Positions 45,884 through 55,214 are shown, numbered from the stretch's first letter. The stretch is 64,000 bases of DNA from Vulcanimicrobiota bacterium (GCA_013036095.1 JAAXCW010000010.1:1-64000); one strand, 5' to 3'. Program-made: numbers and translations. Notes: generated by a model not told the origin, from the sequence alone.

Positions 45884-47478
45884 CTTCGCAGCTCGATCCG
45901 ATTACCGTCGAAGTGATCAAGAACTCGCTGATCTATGCGAGCGAAGAGATGGGCGTCGCCCTGCGCAACAGCGCTTACTCTCCCAATATCAAGGAACGGC
46001 TCGACCACTCGTGCGCCCTCTTCGATCGCGACGCGCGGCTGATCGCGCAGGCCGAGCACATTCCCGTTCACTTGGGTTCGCTTCCCTGGGGATTGCTCCG
46101 CACCGTCGAGATCATCGTGCGCGACACGGGCGCGCCGGAAGAGGGCGAGATGTGGGTCGTCAACGATCCCTATATTTCCGGAACGCACCTCAACGACGTC
46201 ACCGTTATCCGTCCTATCTTTTTCCGCGGCGCACTCGCCGGATATGCCGCCAATAAAGCGCACCATACCGATGTGGGCGGAATGGTTCCGGGATCGATGT
46301 CCGCCGGCGCGCCCGATCTCTTTGCGGAAGGCCTGGTCGTCCCGCCAATGCGGCTGGTCGTGCACGACCGTAACGTCGCCGCGACGATCGCCCTGTTCCG
46401 CGCAAACTCGCGCACGCCCGACGCGCGGAGCGGCGATCTTCGGGCACAGACCGCCGGCAACTACACGGGCGAACGGCGTTTTCAGGAGCTCTGCGAACGG
46501 TACGGCATCGAGACGCTGCGCGCGGCGATCGACAAGGTTCTCGACCAAAGTGAAATGCGCATGCGTTCCGCGCTCGGCCGCATGCGCCAAGGAACGTTCG
46601 AGAGCGAAGACGTCTTGGAGGATCTCGACGGCAGCCCTTCGATCCGCATCGCTCTGCGTCTCACGCTGAAAAACGGGAGCGCGCACTTCGATTACGGCGG
46701 CACTGCGCCGCAGCTGCCGTTTCCAATGAATGCCGTCTACGGCGTAACACTCTCGGGCGTTTACTACGCGCTGCGTGCCGTTACCGATGCCGCAATTCCG
46801 ATGAACGAGGGATGTTTCCGCCCGGTTTCCGTCGACGTTCCGGAAGGCTCGCTCCTCAATCCCCGGCGGCCCGCCGCGGTGGGCGGCGGCAACGTGGAGA
46901 CGAGTACGCGCAATGCGGACGTCGTGCTCGGCGCGCTCGCGCAAGCCGCGCCCGACCGCGTTCCGGCGCAAAGCGGCGGAACGATGACCAACGTCATGAT
47001 CGGTGGGACGCGCGCCGACGGCACGCCGTGGGCTTTCTACGAGACGAACGGATGCGGGATGGGCGCGCGTCCCGGCATGAACGGGATTGACGCAATTCAG
47101 TGTCACATGACGAACACGCTAAACACGCCTATCGAAGCGATCGAGCGCGATTACCCGCTGCGTGTTACGCGGTATGAAATCGTTGAGGGTACGGGCGGAG
47201 ACGGACGTTTCAAAGGCGGGAACGGACTCGTTCGCGCGCTCCGGCTCACCCAGGGCAGTGCGCGCGTTTCACTGCTCTCCGAACGGCATACGGTCGAACC
47301 GCGCGGAACCGGCGGCGGAAAGAACGGCGCATGCGGGCGGCACACCCTCGTGCATGCCGACGGAACGGAAGAATCGCTTCCTGCAAAGACGACGTTTGAA
47401 TTCGAAGCGGAAGAGATGCTGGAAGTGCAGACGCCGGGTGGGGGCGGTTTAGGGAACGTGACCTCCGCAAAGCGGTAG
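45880..47478 (+). CDS. hyuB: Hydantoinase/oxoprolinase family, subunit B
   Basis: A 532-residue partner of HyuA. Hallmarks: DPITVEVIKNSLIYASEEMG, FDRDARLIAQAEHIPVHLGS, WVVNDPYISGTHLNDVTVI and the end block ELVEGTGGDGRFKGGNGLVR-like (VEGTGGDGRFKGGNGLVRAL). The GTG at 45880 overlaps the hyuA stop; the upstream open frame is inside hyuA. The 3' end overlaps the convergent secreted-protein gene by 30 bases. Substrate is unknown. Confidence 0.93.
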   Translation: MTSQLDPITVEVIKNSLIYASEEMGVALRNSAYSPNIKERLDHSCALFDRDARLIAQAEHIPVHLGSLPWGLLRTVEIIVRDTGAPEEGEMWVVNDPYISGTHLNDVTVIRPIFFRGALAGYAANKAHHTDVGGMVPGSMSAGAPDLFAEGLVVPPMRLVVHDRNVAATIALFRANSRTPDARSGDLRAQTAGNYTGERRFQELCERYGIETLRAAIDKVLDQSEMRMRSALGRMRQGTFESEDVLEDLDGSPSIRIALRLTLKNGSAHFDYGGTAPQLPFPMNAVYGVTLSGVYYALRAVTDAAIPMNEGCFRPVSVDVPEGSLLNPRRPAAVGGGNVETSTRNADVVLGALAQAAPDRVPAQSGGTMTNVMIGGTRADGTPWAFYETNGCGMGARPGMNGIDAIQCHMTNTLNTPIEAIERDYPLRVTRYEIVEGTGGDGRFKGGNGLVRALRLTQGSARVSLLSERHTVEPRGTGGGKNGACGRHTLVHADGTEESLPAKTTFEFEAEEMLEVQTPGGGGLGNVTSAKR

Positions 47479-48231
47479 CGCCTTCACGACCAAATCCGCG
47501 GCGTGACCTTCGCTCGATTGCAGCATCTGCTGATATTGCCCTATCGCGTTATCGAAAACGTCGAGCGGGTTATGTCCTATGACCATCCCCGTCTCTTGCA
47601 GCGCCGGATCTGCCGCTTGCTGCGGCGTATTGCGGACGCCGGCATTGAGAATCTCCGACGGCGGCGGTGTCGGCGCGGCGCCCACAGATTGCGCGCTCTG
47701 GGGACCGGTTCCACCTTGAGCCTTGGGAATTTCGCGCGTCTGCGTGAGTTTGAGCGCTTCGCTGCCTGCCGCTTGCATCTGACCGAGCTGCTCGGTATCT
47801 ACGAAACCGCTGATGACATCGAGCGCGCGCTTCTGTTGCTGCACGACCTGTTGCAAATACGCGCGTATTTCGAGGAGCTGCCGGTCTGAATCAGATATCG
47901 CGCGCCTGGGAAAGACGAAAGGATCGTTGAGCAACCTCTCGATCGCGGCGGTATTTTGAACGAGCGGCGTTATCAGGCGCTCGATGCGCGAGACCTGGAG
48001 ATCTTTTGAGATGCCGCTAGTAGCGGAGGCCTTCACATATCCGCGCAGCAACGGACGGCTTTGCGCGATCGTGTTGTCGTTTTGTAAAACCTTGCCGATT
48101 GCGGGACCGATGTTTTGCCGCAAGCCCGTGCAGAGCGGCGAAACGTGCAAGTGCTCAATCGTCTTGAGGGGCGTGGCAGCCGGTGCCGGAGCAGCGAGCG
48201 AGACCACCAATGCGAGCGTCGTCGTCCACAT
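47449..48231 (-). CDS. Secreted protein of unknown function
   Basis: The 260-residue product has a signal peptide (MWTTTLALVVSLAAPAPAAT). The mature part is mostly helical with two Cys near its ends (PLCTGL, PLCGGH) that could form a disulfide, and a Pro/Gln/Ala-rich middle (about residues 170-205). No family is recognised. It starts 24 bases after the DUF5916 gene and may be the last gene of the blaI cluster. Confidence 0.65.
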   Translation of the reverse strand: MWTTTLALVVSLAAPAPAATPLKTIEHLHVSPLCTGLRQNIGPAIGKVLQNDNTIAQSRPLLRGYVKASATSGISKDLQVSRIERLITPLVQNTAAIERLLNDPFVFPRRAISDSDRQLLEIRAYLQQVVQQQKRALDVISGFVDTEQLGQMQAAGSEALKLTQTREIPKAQGGTGPQSAQSVGAAPTPPPSEILNAGVRNTPQQAADPALQETGMVIGHNPLDVFDNAIGQYQQMLQSSEGHAADLVVKALPLCGGHVP

Positions 48232-48255
48232 GCCCCTTTTTACGCCGCGAGCGGC

Positions 48256-50322
48256 TTACGTTCCCTTATCCGCGCCGAAATAGTGCACGACTTTGAAGAT
48301 CAGCTGCGGTGAAGTGGAGAATGCGCTTGCATCTCCGTACACGAGGTATATCTCGTTGTGCTCCAGCAGCTTATGGTAGGCAAACGAAAGATTCCAGCCG
48401 CTGGAAAACGACGGCGTTTGCGCGAGATCGAGCACAGGCGAAAAGCCGATGATGCGGCGGACGCCCACCGCGAACGACTCGTTCAAACCGCTTTGGTATG
48501 AATAGCTCAGACGTTCTAGCCATTGGGTGTACGTTTTTCCGCTATCAAGGTGCTGGGCGGTGTCGTTGGCCTGAACCGTGACCGAGGCGCGGTTGCCGAC
48601 GCGGATGACGCTGCTGCGGGCCCATGACGCGATGCGTCCCGGCCCGAATCTGCCGCTGTCGTACTCGATGAACGTCGGATACGCCGTCGTGCTGCGCCAG
48701 CCAAAACCGCGCGAGTTTATCGTGATCGGCGCAAAAACGCCGTTGCCGAGCAGCAGGTATGACGAGCCCGTGTTGGCCCAGAGTTCTACGAAGTTCTTGG
48801 TGAGTAAGTCGAAACCGAGATTGTTGTCGGTCTGGTTGAGGGCGCCATTGGTTCCGTGATACCGGTCGATCGAACCGTAGACCTGGATCCACTTGAAGGC
48901 GCTTTTGCCCGAATAGTTCCACTGCTTCCAAAGATTGAGATTGTAGCCGGCGATTCCCGGATGCGAGACAATACCGTCAAAGGGATTGTAGTACGTCCCA
49001 ATCTTCCGGATGCTGAAGCCGGCGAAGAGATTCGGCGGCTCGTAGCCGATCCCGAAATCGGAGCGTTTGTTGTCGTTGTTGTCCAGTACCGCCGTGCCGC
49101 GGTCGTAGCCCCAATTATAGTAAGCGAACAAGTCCGAGTGGTTGTTGTAGGTGACGCCGTCTGTGACGGTGACATCGTTGAAGCCCGGCATGCTCACGGC
49201 GACGCGCTGCGTCGCGATCTGTACGCGACGGTTGGGCGTCTTGTAATAGAACGATTGCGCGTTGTCGTTACGGCCAACGCCGGCGGCGTCGAAACCAGCG
49301 AAATTGAAGCGCCCTTCTTTGCCTTCGATTGCATAGCCGTCTCGCGGCGTCGGGATGGCGGGCGTATAGAGCTCCTGTATTCCGGGACATCCCGTGCACG
49401 AGAATGGGTTATAAAAGTTCGCTCCCTGCGTGAAGAACGGCCGGACCTCGCTAAAGAACCGCCTGAACGCAGTCGGCGAGATGCTCTGCTGATCTTTTTC
49501 CACGTTGGAGTAGTCCGGGTGCAGCGTTGCGACAAACGTCGTGCTGGAATCCAGCGGGATCGAGAGGTCGGCGCCCGCGCGCGACGTGCTGCCGCCAATC
49601 GAGCGCGAAGCGAGGGAGCCCAGTCCGTACAGCGCGATGCGGCTCTTCGGACGCGTGCTTCCGACGGTCGGAATTCCGGCCAGGCGGCCGGCAAAGGTCA
49701 CATCGTTGAAGTTTGTGTCGCTGGCGGTTCCGCGCCAGACTAAATTTTCGCGCGTTGCCGGCGATAGCCGAATAAACTGTACGAGCCAAACCTTGCCGGC
49801 GCCGCGCATTCCGGAGAGCGGAATCTTCATCGTCACCGTGTAGCCGCCTGAGGTAATCTTTCCGGCCGACGTCCAATTTGGTTCGTATGAATTATTTTCG
49901 GTTGAAAACTGGTAATGCGTACCGATCGGGGTTGAGGTGAACTTGTACATAAAGCCTTGGTCGCCGCCCGGCCACAGATCAACCTGAACTTCGTCATCGG
50001 TGTCCATGCCGACACCGTTCGTGTGTTCTTGCGCACTGATGGGCGCCGTGGTTTTTACGTCGAACGCGACGTAGAGAAACTTGCCGTCCGTCAGAACGTA
50101 GGCGATTGTCGGCTGTTTCGCCGGCTGGTGGAAATTGACGTCGTAACCGAGGCTCGCCGTGGCAGCTTTTTGCCATAGCGGATCGCTCAGCGTGCCGTCC
50201 ATAGCGGGCGCCGACGTAACCACGGGAACCGTGAGCACGTCTTGTGCGGGTGCCGGTTCGATGGCGGAGGCCGTCCCGGATGCAAATGCGGCAAGGATCG
50301 CCGCGGCGAGCAACGCTTTCAT
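48256..50322 (-). CDS. Predicted outer-membrane barrel with CBM9-like domain (DUF5916 family)
   Basis: A 688-residue exported protein. It has a signal peptide (MKALLAAAILAAFASGTASA). Residues about 30-215 form a CBM9-like domain of the type found in DUF5916 proteins (PAMDGTLSDPLWQKA, DEVQVDLWPGG). The rest is a beta barrel with the family block FRRFFSEVRPFFTQGANFY. Such proteins sit in the outer membrane; function is not known. I chose the ATG at 50322, which gives the signal peptide and lies one base after the stop of the pentapeptide gene, so the two are coupled. Confidence 0.85.
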   Translation of the reverse strand: MKALLAAAILAAFASGTASAIEPAPAQDVLTVPVVTSAPAMDGTLSDPLWQKAATASLGYDVNFHQPAKQPTIAYVLTDGKFLYVAFDVKTTAPISAQEHTNGVGMDTDDEVQVDLWPGGDQGFMYKFTSTPIGTHYQFSTENNSYEPNWTSAGKITSGGYTVTMKIPLSGMRGAGKVWLVQFIRLSPATRENLVWRGTASDTNFNDVTFAGRLAGIPTVGSTRPKSRIALYGLGSLASRSIGGSTSRAGADLSIPLDSSTTFVATLHPDYSNVEKDQQSISPTAFRRFFSEVRPFFTQGANFYNPFSCTGCPGIQELYTPAIPTPRDGYAIEGKEGRFNFAGFDAAGVGRNDNAQSFYYKTPNRRVQIATQRVAVSMPGFNDVTVTDGVTYNNHSDLFAYYNWGYDRGTAVLDNNDNKRSDFGIGYEPPNLFAGFSIRKIGTYYNPFDGIVSHPGIAGYNLNLWKQWNYSGKSAFKWIQVYGSIDRYHGTNGALNQTDNNLGFDLLTKNFVELWANTGSSYLLLGNGVFAPITINSRGFGWRSTTAYPTFIEYDSGRFGPGRIASWARSSVIRVGNRASVTVQANDTAQHLDSGKTYTQWLERLSYSYQSGLNESFAVGVRRIIGFSPVLDLAQTPSFSSGWNLSFAYHKLLEHNEIYLVYGDASAFSTSPQLIFKVVHYFGADKGT

Positions 50323-50323
50323 G

Positions 50324-51154
50324 TCAGGGTCCTTTCGCACCGGTGAGGTTGGCGTGCGCGACATCGCGCAGCGTCGCCGCATCGAGCGGCGAACAGACGC
50401 GCTTGTCGTCATAGCCCGAACGGTCGCCCGGATCGCAAAGCAGCGCGCCGCGCAGATCGGCTCCGCGCAAATCGGCACCGCGCAGGTTCGTGCAAAAGAT
50501 CCGCGTACCGATTGTGTAGTTACCCTCGTTCCAATTCGTCTCGTGTCCGCAGAGCGCGGCCCCGTTCAAGTCCGCGTTTTGAAGATTCACGCGCGAAAAG
50601 TTGTCAGCCAGCAACGAGGCTCCGCGTAAACTCGCGCCGCTTAGGTTCGAATCCGAAAAATTGCTGCCCGCCGAATGGATGCCTTGCAGATTCTTGCCAT
50701 GCAGGTCTATGTGGCTCAGATTGCATCCTGCGCAATTCGAAAGGAGCGCGTGGACTTGCGCATCCGGTAGTCCGTTCAAAAAACTGCCGGAGAGATTGAC
50801 CCCCGCGAGTTTGATTCCGCCCAGACGCGCGCCGTCGAGTTTGGCGCCGCGAAGGTCGCAGCCGGCCAACTTTGCGCCCCGGAGATCCGCCCCGCGCAAA
50901 TCGGCACCACGAAAATCGACACCGGCCAACTCCGCGCCTGAGAAATTCGTGTTTTGCAGGTTAACGCCGCTCAGATCCACACCCACCCACGAAACTTCGC
51001 GCAGGTCGCGTCCGTGGAGGTCGTTGCCGCGCAAGTCGCACCCAACGCACGAGTGAGGAATTCCCAGCTGCGCGCGCGCAGCGCTCGCGCTGCCGGCGAT
51101 CAGCGAGCCCGCGATAGCGGCCGCGCCAAGGAGCGTAGCAAGTCGTCTCTTCAT
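50324..51154 (-). CDS. Secreted pentapeptide-repeat protein
   Basis: A 276-residue protein with a signal peptide (LATLLGAAAIAGSLIAGSAS) followed by many A(D/N)LxG pentapeptides that fold as a right-handed quadrilateral helix. Cys pairs recur: SCVGCDLRG, NCAGCNLSH. The same pairs, with the same linker type (AQ-x4-LL-x-NCxGC), occur in the sensor part of the BlaR1-like protein encoded upstream. The ATG at 51154 has GGAGAGAG before it. It may be the ligand, the target or a shield for that sensor; this is inference. Confidence 0.85.
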   Translation of the reverse strand: MKRRLATLLGAAAIAGSLIAGSASAARAQLGIPHSCVGCDLRGNDLHGRDLREVSWVGVDLSGVNLQNTNFSGAELAGVDFRGADLRGADLRGAKLAGCDLRGAKLDGARLGGIKLAGVNLSGSFLNGLPDAQVHALLSNCAGCNLSHIDLHGKNLQGIHSAGSNFSDSNLSGASLRGASLLADNFSRVNLQNADLNGAALCGHETNWNEGNYTIGTRIFCTNLRGADLRGADLRGALLCDPGDRSGYDDKRVCSPLDAATLRDVAHANLTGAKGP

Positions 51155-51229
51155 ATTCTCTCTCCGAAAAACTCCGCAAGAAACCAAGCCTGCACGCGCA
51201 GGCGCTTAAATCGGCCGGGTTGCCGGGTC

Positions 51230-53314
51230 CTACCTCATGATGTTGATTTTGCTGCCCGTGATTTGGGTGTGACTCAAGTCCACGTTACGCAGATCGACGC
51301 CCGTGAAATCACAACCGTTGAACGACGTTCCCTCGAGATGCGCACCGTCGAATTTGGCGTTCTTGAAATCGATGCCGTTGAACGAGGCGTTGCGCATGTC
51401 GGCACCGCGCAAGTCCGCCGAACTGAAGTCGTCTCCCGAGGCGGAGATGCCGCGCAAATCTTGTCCCCGCAGGTTTGCGCCCCGGAAATCGCACCCTTGG
51501 CAGTTGGCGAGGATCGAACGAGCCTGCGACGGAGCCAGTTTAGATATCTCGATGTCGCAACCGTTGATGTGCGCGCCCGCAAAGTTCGCACCGGTCAAAT
51601 CGGCTCGCCGCATGTTGCAACCGTTCAGATTTGCGTATCCAAAGTTGACGTCGCGCAGGTTGGCGCCCGAAAAATCGACGCCGCTCAGATTAGCATACGA
51701 GAAATTCGCCCCGTGCAGATCCGCGTTGGAGAAATCCGACCCCGTCAGTGCGACGCGCGAGAGGTTGCGCCCGGCCCACTGTACCCCGCTGAAATCGCAG
51801 CCCGTGCAAGACCCGTTGAGGTCCGCGACGCGCTTGAGAGTCGATTTGTAACCGTACGGCACCTTGTAGCGCATAGCCGGAATATTCAGATCCATTCCCC
51901 GCACGTGCACGTTGATCGCCGGCACGTGAACGTCCGTCGCCGGCACATGTATCTTCATGGCCGAGACCTGCACGTCGACCATGCCGTCGTGGATCGTCGT
52001 GCGCTTGGAGATCGCCGTGTGTTTCTTTACGGCAGGAGCGGTGCGCGGTGCCGAAGTGGCGGCCGCCACGATCGCAGATGGGAACGCGGCCGGTCGCGCA
52101 GGCAGATACTTGTCGCGATAGACGACGGTCGTTTTGGCGGCGGCGGATTTCGCCGTCACCGGCGCATGCGTGGCCGTTTGTGAAGTGGCCGAAGCGGCGT
52201 GAGCTGCGAGCGCGCCGGCCGAAAGTGTGAACGCAAACGATGGAGCGACGTTTTGCGCGACAAAGAACGTCACGATCAGCGCCGCGGCGACCGCGCCGGC
52301 CGGGCCGAACGAAACGCTCGTGCGGACGTTGCGGCCTGCCCGAAGCAGCCTTTCCACGCGTACCGATAGCCCGCGGCGCGTAAGAAATACGCCCGGAGCC
52401 GCAAGTGCACGATGGGGCCACGCCGTGACTTCTGCCATCCGCGTGAGACAGGTGGCGTAAGGGCGAACGTCGCCGGTCTGGTGCAGCACCCAATCGTCGC
52501 ACGCGACTTCGCGTTCCACGTCGAGCTGTTGCGCCATGAAGAGGACGGCGGGATTGAAGAAAAAGATCGCTTGAATGATGCGCTGCAGTCCGTTGGTCCA
52601 GTCGTCGGCGCGGCGCAAATGCGCGAGTTCGTGCAGCGTGATTTGGTCGATCTCTTTTTCGGAGAGCGTTTCGAGCAGATGCTTTGGAATCAGCACCATA
52701 GCGTCGAAAAGACCGACTGCCACGGGAACTTCGATCTGCTCGGAGACGCACAGGCGCACGTCGCGCGTGCCCTTCTCCGCGCGTGTCCAGCGCGCCAGCT
52801 GTTCGCGGTAATCGAGCGAGAGCGGCAGCGCGTCGCGCTTGAGCGCCTCGAGCTTGAACAGATTGAAAGCCAACCGCATTAACAGGAAGAGCGATGCCGC
52901 GAGCCACACGGCGAAGATCGCCAAGGCCAACGCTTCGGGCAGCGCAAAGCGCAGGCGGCTCGGAAAAGCCGGCGCAAGTGCGGCGGGGCGTGATGCCGTG
53001 AGCGCAAGACCGGGCTTGTAGACGACGTGAGCGTTGCGCGCTATCGTCCTTTGGGATGCTACCGCCGCTTGATGGTGATACGCGGGCGCCCTCTGCACGC
53101 TAACCTGCGGGATGGCGGTGACGACCGGAACGACGAGTGCCGCGAGCAGCGCGACGCACCAAGCGGCGTATCGCGTCGTGGCGTTGATGTTCGGCAGATA
53201 GTTTAGCAGCGCCCAAACGGCGAGCGCGAGGATCGCCCCTTCCCATAAACTATTGAAGAGGGTTGCGACGGCGATGCGCGCGGCCGGTTCGGCAAGAGCA
53301 GCGAGCGCGTGCAT
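51230..53314 (-). CDS. BlaR1-like M56 metallopeptidase with pentapeptide-repeat sensor domain
   Basis: A 694-residue membrane protein. Spans lie near residues 12-40, 48-68, 128-152 and 335-360. The zinc-protease site is HELAH (228-232) with the distal acidic site VEREVACDDW (266-275), as in BlaR1/MecR1. After the last span comes a linker with three VHVPA-like repeats (about 450-485), then a pentapeptide-repeat domain (about 500-690) instead of the penicillin-binding domain. It starts with no gap after blaI. By analogy it would cleave or trigger cleavage of BlaI when its outside domain is engaged. Confidence 0.9.
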   Translation of the reverse strand: MHALAALAEPAARIAVATLFNSLWEGAILALAVWALLNYLPNINATTRYAAWCVALLAALVVPVVTAIPQVSVQRAPAYHHQAAVASQRTIARNAHVVYKPGLALTASRPAALAPAFPSRLRFALPEALALAIFAVWLAASLFLLMRLAFNLFKLEALKRDALPLSLDYREQLARWTRAEKGTRDVRLCVSEQIEVPVAVGLFDAMVLIPKHLLETLSEKEIDQITLHELAHLRRADDWTNGLQRIIQAIFFFNPAVLFMAQQLDVEREVACDDWVLHQTGDVRPYATCLTRMAEVTAWPHRALAAPGVFLTRRGLSVRVERLLRAGRNVRTSVSFGPAGAVAAALIVTFFVAQNVAPSFAFTLSAGALAAHAASATSQTATHAPVTAKSAAAKTTVVYRDKYLPARPAAFPSAIVAAATSAPRTAPAVKKHTAISKRTTIHDGMVDVQVSAMKIHVPATDVHVPAINVHVRGMDLNIPAMRYKVPYGYKSTLKRVADLNGSCTGCDFSGVQWAGRNLSRVALTGSDFSNADLHGANFSYANLSGVDFSGANLRDVNFGYANLNGCNMRRADLTGANFAGAHINGCDIEISKLAPSQARSILANCQGCDFRGANLRGQDLRGISASGDDFSSADLRGADMRNASFNGIDFKNAKFDGAHLEGTSFNGCDFTGVDLRNVDLSHTQITGSKINIMR

Positions 53315-53698
53315 TTACGGACCTTCCTCGTACTGTTCGATGAGCGTCTTGAGCCGTTGAAGTTCCGCTTCACCCGGGCGTTCGTTCTCGATCAGACGTA
53401 GCGCGAGCTCGGCGGATTTGTTTCCAAAGAAACGGTTGAGCAATAGGCCGACCGCGGATTGCGCCGCTTCTTCGCGCTCGACGAGCGGTGAATAGACGTA
53501 CGCGCGCCCCTCTTCTTCGTGGCTCACGTAGCCCTTTTGTTCGAGAATGCGCATCGTCGTCAGCACTGTGTTGTAGGCGATCGGCGGCGGCGGAAGCGCT
53601 TCGGTCACATCGGCGATGGTGGCGCTGCGCTTTTTCCACAGCACCTCCATGAGGCGCAACTCGGCCTCAGTCAGCGTCGGGGATTTCTTTCGAGCCAC
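53315..53698 (-). CDS. blaI: BlaI/MecI/CopY-family repressor
   Basis: A winged-helix repressor of about 127 residues. The DNA-binding part is PTLTEAELRLMEVLWKKRSA followed by AYNTVLTTMRILEQKGYVSH. The C-terminal helices form the dimer part and contain the region cut in BlaI homologs. I chose the GTG at 53698, which has GGAGG five bases before it; another in-frame GTG is at 53710. It is followed directly by the BlaR1-like gene and preceded by its likely operator. Confidence 0.9.
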   Translation of the reverse strand: MARKKSPTLTEAELRLMEVLWKKRSATIADVTEALPPPPIAYNTVLTTMRILEQKGYVSHEEEGRAYVYSPLVEREEAAQSAVGLLLNRFFGNKSAELALRLIENERPGEAELQRLKTLIEQYEEGP

Positions 53699-53725
53699 AG
53701 CAACCTCCACGTGCGATTCAGCGTC

Positions 53726-53743
53726 CTACTAATTCTTTAGTAG
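53726..53743. promoter_or_regulatory. BlaI-type operator
   Basis: CTACTAA-TTCT-TTAGTAG is a perfect dyad with 7-base arms. It directly follows the -10 of the blaI promoter, thus covering the start of transcription. The TACTA/TAGTA core is like the operators of BlaI and MecI. Autorepression is expected. Confidence 0.8.
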
Positions 53744-53772
53744 ACTATAAGCGGGCGGGCGCCGCTTGTCAA
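53744..53772 (-). promoter_or_regulatory. Promoter of the blaI cluster
   Basis: On the minus strand TTGACA (53772-53767) and TATAGT (53749-53744) are separated by 17 bases. It is a near-consensus sigma-70-type promoter driving blaI and the genes after it. Confidence 0.8.
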
Positions 53773-53864
53773 CTATAGAATTAATATACAGGCAAGGGTG
53801 GCGGGCCCCGTTCGGAGAGAGGACGAATAGCGCCGATTCGTTACCCCTATCCATGGAGACTCGA

Positions 53865-54887
53865 ATGCGGCGTCCCTTCGTCTTTCGCAGCGCCGGGTTA
53901 GTCCCGGCCGCCCTGGCCTTGTTGGCCTCAACTGCCTGCTCCGGCGGCACAGTGATCGGCAGTGGACCTTTGCCCACTCCCACACCGGTCGTGCCGCACG
54001 TTTCGGCGGAGTTCACGGTTCCCACGGCCGCCAGCTCGCCGCAGGGAATCACCCTGGGTTTCGACGGTTTCATCTACTTCGTGGAAACCGCGGGCAACAA
54101 GTTCGTCAAGATGACGACCGGCGGCGTCTTCGTTGAAACGGCGGTACCAACCGCGAACGCGGGCCCGTTCGGCATCGCCGGCATGCCCGACAGCAGCGTC
54201 TGGTACACCGAAAACACCGCCAATAAGATCGGCACCCAATCGGGCACGACCGCGAACGAGTATCCGCTGCCGACCGCAAACGCCGGGCCGACGTATATCA
54301 CGCGCGGACCGGACGGCGCGCTTTGGTTCAGCGAAACCAACGCCAACAAGCTTGGCCGCATCGACCTCAACGGCAACATTACTGAATTTCCCGTGCCCAC
54401 GGCAAACGCCGGGCTGGCGGGGCTCGTCGGTTACAGCGACGGTGGAATCTGGATTGCGGAAAGCAACGCTTCGGCGATCGTCCGCTTCGACGTCACAGCG
54501 AAGACGTTCGGCACCCCGCGTCCGACGCTGACGGCAAACGCCGCGCCTACGCAAATTGTCGTCTGCCCCGACGGTCAGACGCTGTGTTTCACCGAGAATA
54601 ATGCAGCCAAGCTTGGCCAGATCACGCCCGCGGGCGTCGTCACCGAACACTCGCTCGCACCGGCGACTTCAGCCTTCGGGTTGATTAACGGCGCCGACTT
54701 CAACCTCTACTTCACCGACCGCGCGCAGAACAAGGTCGGCCAGATTTCCGGCGTCTCATTCGCCGTCAGCGAGTTTGCGATCCCAACCGCCGGTTCGCAA
54801 GCTTCGTTCCTTTCGCTCGGACCGGACGCGCAGATCTACTTTACCGAAACCGCCGCGAACAAAGTCGGGCGGCTAACCTACTTCTAA
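53865..54887 (+). CDS. Vgb-like beta-propeller lipoprotein
   Basis: An exported protein of 340 residues with repeats of about 40-45 residues of the form ExxIPTAxAxPxxIxxGPDGxxWFTExxAxKIGRI, typical of the virginiamycin B lyase/NHL-type seven-bladed propeller (for example DGALWFSETNANKLGRIDL). The N-terminus has a signal peptide ending LLASTACSGG, a probable lipid-attachment Cys. ATG 53865 has GGAG seven bases before it; an earlier ATG at 53853 is in frame. Many such propellers have no lyase activity. The last four bases overlap the convergent fliO-like gene. Confidence 0.82.
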   Translation: MRRPFVFRSAGLVPAALALLASTACSGGTVIGSGPLPTPTPVVPHVSAEFTVPTAASSPQGITLGFDGFIYFVETAGNKFVKMTTGGVFVETAVPTANAGPFGIAGMPDSSVWYTENTANKIGTQSGTTANEYPLPTANAGPTYITRGPDGALWFSETNANKLGRIDLNGNITEFPVPTANAGLAGLVGYSDGGIWIAESNASAIVRFDVTAKTFGTPRPTLTANAAPTQIVVCPDGQTLCFTENNAAKLGQITPAGVVTEHSLAPATSAFGLINGADFNLYFTDRAQNKVGQISGVSFAVSEFAIPTAGSQASFLSLGPDAQIYFTETAANKVGRLTYF

Positions 54888-55153
54888 GCGAAGGTTTCGC
54901 CGGAGTCACACGGCAGTTCGGCTAAGAACGCGACGCAGTTACCGGCCGTCCCTACGAGGTACCGGCGGCCTTCGACGCCGGCGACGTGAAGCGCGGCCTG
55001 CTTCGTCAGCGGGGCCGAATCCAGAATACGCACGGTCTTTTTCTCTAACGAGATTGCGCGGCTACGCGCGAAAAGGCAGGCCGCCGCGTTCAAACCCAAC
55101 AGCAATAAAGCCACAACGCCGAGCGCGAAGAGATAATGCAGCGCAAACTCCAA
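54884..55153 (-). CDS. FliO-like small membrane protein
   Basis: An 89-residue protein with one span (HYLFALGVVALLLLGLNAAA), then a beta-rich part with VRILDSAPLTKQAALHVAGV and RRYLVGTAGNCVAFLAELP. The pattern of span followed by LTKQAALHVVxVxGRxYLLG is that of FliO, which helps assemble the flagellar export gate. No other export-gate gene is near. I chose TTG 55153; the frame open upstream runs into aroF. The assignment is by eye. Confidence 0.55.
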   Translation of the reverse strand: MEFALHYLFALGVVALLLLGLNAAACLFARSRAISLEKKTVRILDSAPLTKQAALHVAGVEGRRYLVGTAGNCVAFLAELPCDSGETFA

Positions 55154-55214
55154 ACCCCACCGCCCTTCTCGCTTCGTTCTCTTATAAGAGCCCGGTAAGG
55201 TTCGGGACGCGCCA

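Noticed and set aside
45586-47106. A 506-codon open frame on the minus strand over hyuB
   Set aside because: It is antisense to a well-conserved gene in this high-G+C DNA, has Arg/His-rich composition and no family signature; hyuB explains the bases.
50324-53314. DNA tandem repeats in the pentapeptide genes
   Set aside because: The repetition is at protein level (A(D/N)LxG); the DNA units are diverged and are not satellite or CRISPR-like repeats.
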